From positions 1 to 10,001 of the forward strand of contig JAGSPR010000243.1 of assembly GCA_018262455.1 (NCBI GenBank): DNA of 10,001 nt, read 5' to 3'. The translations under genes and the position numbers were made by a program. Of the stretch, positions 6,319 through 10,001 are shown piece by piece; the first letter of the stretch is position 1; each line of letters begins with the position of its first letter. The notes below the pieces were generated by a model. That model saw only the letters and a program-made list of their open reading frames with translations, was not told the origin of the DNA and did not search any database. Origin of the DNA: Deltaproteobacteria bacterium (lineage in GTDB: Bacteria > Myxococcota > Polyangia > Haliangiales > Haliangiaceae).

Positions 6319-9300
6319 TGGCCGCGCTGCGCAAGCCGCACCGGATCGCGTTCCTCTGCCCCGACCTGATCGTCGAGGGCAGCGACACCAGCTCCGAGGC
6401 CGAGGCTGCGCTGCTGCTGTGGTGCACGTGCATCGAGCTGTGCCGGCGCCACCCCGGGCTCGCCGTGTACGACGCCGAGTCGACGCCGCTGTTCCCGCAA
6501 GACGGTCACTTCGCTCCGCAGTACGCGGCGCTCGGGGCCACGCCGACCGACGCGTTCTTCGCGCCGACCCGTCGAGACGAGCTGCTGTGGCTCGAGCTCA
6601 CGCTGCCCAGGGGCGCGGTGCGGCTGCACTCGCTCGACCGCGGGGGCCAGCGCGAGGCGTTCGACGCGGCCCTGCGCGGGGCGTCGCGTGCCCTTGGCGA
6701 GCAGCTGCAACACGTGTTCGGCGCCTGGCTGTCCGCGCGCGGGCTCGGCCAGCTGCCGAGGCGTACGGGGGCTGACGCGGACGCGTTCACCGTCGACGAG
6801 CTGCTCGCGAGCGTCCGCGTCCTCGGCCCCGTGCTCGGCGAGCAGGCGCGCAAGTGGAGCTTGCCAGTCAGCTCCACGCCAACGTGGTCGCTGACGTTCG
6901 CCGGCCAGGCGCTCGCCGAGGACGACGCGCACGACGAGGATGATCCCGCGGGCGCCGACGAGGTGCCTGCCAGCGAGGACCCCATCGAAGCGGCCGAGTC
7001 TCGTGCCTCCACGATCGACACCTCGCTTCCGGACGCTCCGGAGCCCGCGCCGCTGGCGTCTCCCGGGGCGGCGGGGGCGCTGGCGCGTTCGACCGCGAAC
7101 CGCCTGCCCCGGGTGCTGCCCCGGGTGCTTCGCGTCCCGGCGCTCCGCCTGCTCGAGCTCGCCCTGCGCGTGGATCTCGGCGATCTCATCACCGTGGCGG
7201 ATCCGGACCATCCGGGCGCGCTGTTCGCCAGGTTTCTCGCCACGAAGGCCGCGTCGGGGCGCGCCGACTTCGCGCTGCTCCGCAAGGTGATCGCCGCGTC
7301 GCCGGGGTGGGCGCGGCCGTATGGCGAGCTCGTCGCCGACTCCGACGATGACTCGCCGCTCGCGCCGACCGATCTCGAGACCGTCGCCGGGGCAGGCATG
7401 GCGGCACTGTGCAGACCCGCCCACTTCGATGTCGTCGATGCCGCGGCCGATCATCTGCGCGAGGACGGCAGGATCGACGAGGCCGTGCGGCTGATGGCGC
7501 GCGCGGTCCGGTTGCACGGTCGCGAGACCCGCGCCCACATCTCGCTGCTCCACCTCCACCGCTCGACCGACCGGATCGGAGCCTGGCTCGCGCAGGCGCA
7601 CGCGTCCGCGTACGTCCATGGCTGTCCGATGGATCCCGGGCTGCCGTGGTACCCCGACCAGATCCAGATCGATCTGCTCGTCGCCGACGCGCTGATGAAC
7701 GCCGGCCGGCTCGACGAGGCGATCGCGTTGCGGGCGAACCGGCTCGCCGGGCGCGAGGCGACGTGGCCGCGCCACACGAAGATCCTGACGACCTGGCGCA
7801 AGGATCCGCGGTTCGTTGCGTGGTGCTTCGCGCGAGAGGGCTGGTTTCGCGGCGATCCCGCGCGGACCCTCGAGGGATTCGGCAGGGTCCAGCCCGATGA
7901 CAGCGTCGACGTCGCGATGTTCCTCGATGCCCTGATCGCGATGGGCCGCGAGGACGAGGTCGCGCTCGCCTGGGGCCAGTTCGGCAAGGGCGGCGCGCTC
8001 GCGGGGCCCACCGCGCGGCTCGCGGCGGCGCGCTGCCTGATGGCGGCGGGCGAATGGCGGCGCGGGCTCGAAGAGCTGTGGCGCGTCGAGCTGACCTGTC
8101 CGGGGCGCGACGAGCAGGTCGCGATCGCGCGGTGTGGTGTGCTGCTGTCGATCATGCCCCTCGAGATCGCCGAGACGGCACTCGCCGAACGGCTCGCGGT
8201 CGGCGCAACCACGCTGGCCCGGAGGATGGCGCGCGACATCGCCGACTTCTGCCCGGGTGCCGCGATGAGCTCGATCGTGCTGCGCGCGCTCGGTCACAAG
8301 GAGCTGATGGGTCAGGGAGGCAAGCCCCCCCTCATCGAGCTCGATCTGGCCAGCTTCCGCGCGTTCTCGCTCGGCCCGCGCAGCCGGCGCGCGATCGATG
8401 CGCTGTTCGCCGAGCTCGAGCCCGAACCCGAGGCCAACGAGCGTCACGCCGCAGCCGCCGAACGTCGCGCCGCGCGCCGGAACACCAAGGTCGCGCGCCC
8501 CGCCGCGATCCCGGTCGATCCGCGCGCGGTCGCCGATCGCTTCGTCAACCGCTGGCTCGAGGTCGTGTTCACGGGCGCGAGCGAGCAAGATCCGAACGCG
8601 CTGGCGCAGGCCGCCGCGTACCTCGCGGCGCATGCACTCGGCCGCTACCTCATCGCGACCACGACGACGCCCAGCGTGATCGCCGGCGCGCTTCGCACCG
8701 TCGCGGCCGAGGCCCTCGCGCTGGTGCACCGCCACCAGGACGCGCTCGGCGATCGCGAGGCGCGCGCGCTGCTCGGCGTGATCGATCCGCTGCTTCGCCG
8801 GGCCGATCGCTGGGTCGGCACCGCGTGGCTCTCGCTGGTGGAGCGTAGCTGCGGGATCGACGAACGAGCCGCGGGCGACACGGCCGGCTTTGCGCGCGAG
8901 TGCGCCACCGTCGGCGCGCGGATCTTGGGGCCCGAGGAAGCCGCGGTGCTCTCGGTGTCGATCGCGCGGCTCAATCGCGAGCGCCCTCCCGGGTGGGCGG
9001 CGGGAGCCGCCGTGCAGGCCGTGCGACTGGCCGCGCACACGGGGCATGCGGGGGCCGCGGAGTGGGCCAACGCCACGGCGGCGCAGCTCGCCGCGCAGGC
9101 GATCGAGCTCGACGACGCGATCGATGCGCTGCACAGCGCGTGCTATCTCGCCGAGGGCACCACCGCCGTGCCATGCGTGCAGGCCGCGCGCGTGCTGTTC
9201 TCGGCGGGTCGCGCGCCTGCCGCGCTCGCGGTGCTGACGGCTGGGCTCGGCAGCGCGCGAGCGGCCTGGCGCGATCGCGAGCTCGCCAGCCTCGCCGAGC

Positions 9301-10001
9301 CGTGGCACCGGGCCAACCTCGAGATCCCGTTCGGCTTCGCGCAGGTCGCGTCGGGCGTGTTCGAGGCCCTGCAGCAGGGCGAGCCGGCACGCGCAGAGCA
9401 ACTCGGCCGCTGGGCGGTCGCGTTCGACCCGACCAACGCGGAGGCTCATCGCAACCTCGGCCTCGCGCTGGCGCACCAGGGCAAGCTGGTCGACGCCCTT
9501 CACCACCTCGTGCGCGGCACGGGCGACCAGGCGACGCAGATCCTGTCGGGCGTGCTGTATCAGAGCGGGAAGCTCGCGGAGGCGATGGCCGTGCTCGACT
9601 ACGCGAGCCGGTGGTACGTACGCGCGGACCAGTGGCTCGGCTACGGCGGCATCGCGTATGCCGCGAGGGACAGCTCGCGCACGGTGAAGGCCTACGCGCT
9701 CGCGTACCAGCTCGACCCCGAGGCGTTCGATGCCACGCAGCTCAACGCGTACGCCGGCGCGCTCGACGAGGTCGGCGACCATGCGACCTGCGAGACGATC
9801 GCGAACCACCTGCTCCGCACGGCCGGGGCCGACGTGATGTGGAAGACCACCGGCTGGAACCACCTCGCGTGCGCGTTCATCGGGCTCGGCAAGTTCGACG
9901 AGGCCACGGCGCTCGCGCAGCAGGCGATCGAGCACAACCCGTTGCCCGACAACGCCGCGGCGTTCGCGGCCACCCTCGCGCGCGCGCAGGCCCGGACCCC
10001 G
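6318..10001 (+). CDS. Giant TPR-repeat protein, 3' end beyond the window
   Basis: Translating from the ATG at 6318 gives 1228 codons without a stop to the window edge, so the gene is partial at its 3' end. The start is strongly supported by AGGGGG 5 bases upstream and by the 1-base overlap with the preceding stop. Layout: residues 1-200, an unrecognised domain with a CxCxxxC cluster at 36-42; 201-235, an acidic linker (AEDDAHDEDDP); 250-690, helical repeats with TPR-like units such as EDGRIDEAVRLMARAV (382-397), NAGRLDEAIALRANRL (461-476) and MGREDEVALAW; 695-735, a charged linker (ELEPEPEANERHAAAAERR); 740-1228, more repeats. The clearest canonical TPRs are near the right end: AHRNLGLALAHQGKLVDAL (1042-1060) and NHLACAFIGLGKFDEATAL (1181-1199). 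No signal peptide, membrane helix or catalytic motif is visible. TPRs are protein-binding scaffolds; partners are unknown, the BRCT protein upstream being the obvious candidate. Confidence 0.88.
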   Translation, partial: MAALRKPHRIAFLCPDLIVEGSDTSSEAEAALLLWCTCIELCRRHPGLAVYDAESTPLFPQDGHFAPQYAALGATPTDAFFAPTRRDELLWLELTLPRGAVRLHSLDRGGQREAFDAALRGASRALGEQLQHVFGAWLSARGLGQLPRRTGADADAFTVDELLASVRVLGPVLGEQARKWSLPVSSTPTWSLTFAGQALAEDDAHDEDDPAGADEVPASEDPIEAAESRASTIDTSLPDAPEPAPLASPGAAGALARSTANRLPRVLPRVLRVPALRLLELALRVDLGDLITVADPDHPGALFARFLATKAASGRADFALLRKVIAASPGWARPYGELVADSDDDSPLAPTDLETVAGAGMAALCRPAHFDVVDAAADHLREDGRIDEAVRLMARAVRLHGRETRAHISLLHLHRSTDRIGAWLAQAHASAYVHGCPMDPGLPWYPDQIQIDLLVADALMNAGRLDEAIALRANRLAGREATWPRHTKILTTWRKDPRFVAWCFAREGWFRGDPARTLEGFGRVQPDDSVDVAMFLDALIAMGREDEVALAWGQFGKGGALAGPTARLAAARCLMAAGEWRRGLEELWRVELTCPGRDEQVAIARCGVLLSIMPLEIAETALAERLAVGATTLARRMARDIADFCPGAAMSSIVLRALGHKELMGQGGKPPLIELDLASFRAFSLGPRSRRAIDALFAELEPEPEANERHAAAAERRAARRNTKVARPAAIPVDPRAVADRFVNRWLEVVFTGASEQDPNALAQAAAYLAAHALGRYLIATTTTPSVIAGALRTVAAEALALVHRHQDALGDREARALLGVIDPLLRRADRWVGTAWLSLVERSCGIDERAAGDTAGFARECATVGARILGPEEAAVLSVSIARLNRERPPGWAAGAAVQAVRLAAHTGHAGAAEWANATAAQLAAQAIELDDAIDALHSACYLAEGTTAVPCVQAARVLFSAGRAPAALAVLTAGLGSARAAWRDRELASLAEPWHRANLEIPFGFAQVASGVFEALQQGEPARAEQLGRWAVAFDPTNAEAHRNLGLALAHQGKLVDALHHLVRGTGDQATQILSGVLYQSGKLAEAMAVLDYASRWYVRADQWLGYGGIAYAARDSSRTVKAYALAYQLDPEAFDATQLNAYAGALDEVGDHATCETIANHLLRTAGADVMWKTTGWNHLACAFIGLGKFDEATALAQQAIEHNPLPDNAAAFAATLARAQARTP
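7104..7127 (+). repeat. Perfect 12-base tandem duplication inside the TPR gene
   Basis: CTGCCCCGGGTG is present twice in a row and in frame, encoding LPRV twice (residues 263-270) at the junction between the low-complexity Pro/Ala linker and the first helical-repeat block. The identical codons in both copies suggest a recent in-frame slippage duplication. Both copies also contain the SmaI-type palindrome CCCGGG. Confidence 0.8.

Noticed and set aside
6273..9935. A 1220-codon open frame on the minus strand
   Set aside because: It lies opposite the TPR gene. The plus frame has recognisable TPR motifs, a good ribosome binding site and an operon overlap. The minus product is Arg/Gly/His-rich low-complexity without domains, as expected of an antisense shadow in high-GC DNA.

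Overview
The window is uniformly GC-rich, with strong G/C preference at third codon positions. It carries lipoprotein and cupredoxin-type secreted proteins, a DUF1877 protein and very large TPR proteins. This combination suggests a myxobacterium-like genome (Myxococcota, perhaps the Haliangium/Kofleria side). That is inference from composition and gene content, because no marker gene is present. I see no RNA genes, insertion sequences, CRISPR arrays or integrases.

Region 1 (107-1875, minus strand) is a two-gene operon. A membrane-anchored GH25 lysozyme is followed, with a 4-base GTGA overlap, by an M28-type zinc metallopeptidase with a lipoprotein-like N-terminus. Both act outside the cytoplasmic membrane, on peptidoglycan and on peptides respectively. 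Region 2 (1917-3035, plus strand) is a divergently transcribed lipoprotein of unknown function that looks rich in beta-strands. Its 3' end overlaps the 3' end of the next, convergent gene by 8 bases.

Region 3 (3028-4319, minus strand) is a second two-gene operon. An exported cupredoxin-like protein with a carboxypeptidase-regulatory-like C-terminal domain is followed, 5 bases later, by a DUF1877 (YfbM-like) cytoplasmic protein. The ribosome binding site of the second gene lies over the stop codon of the first. A 184-base intergenic region (4320-4503) with repeated G-tracts and CGATCGGG motifs separates this operon from the next.

Region 4 (4504-10001, plus strand) is the most unusual part. 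A roughly 604-residue helical-repeat protein ends in a BRCT-like domain. It overlaps by one base (TGATG) an enormous TPR-repeat protein that has no stop in the window: 1228 residues are visible and it continues past the right edge. The long minus-strand open frame opposite it is a high-GC shadow. The pair is probably co-expressed and made only of interaction modules (HEAT/TPR-like helices plus BRCT), with no recognised catalytic domain. It is the best candidate here for an undescribed system, but its function cannot be read from the sequence.

Gene boundaries are very compact throughout: a 4-base overlap, an 8-base tail-to-tail overlap, a 5-base gap and a 1-base overlap.
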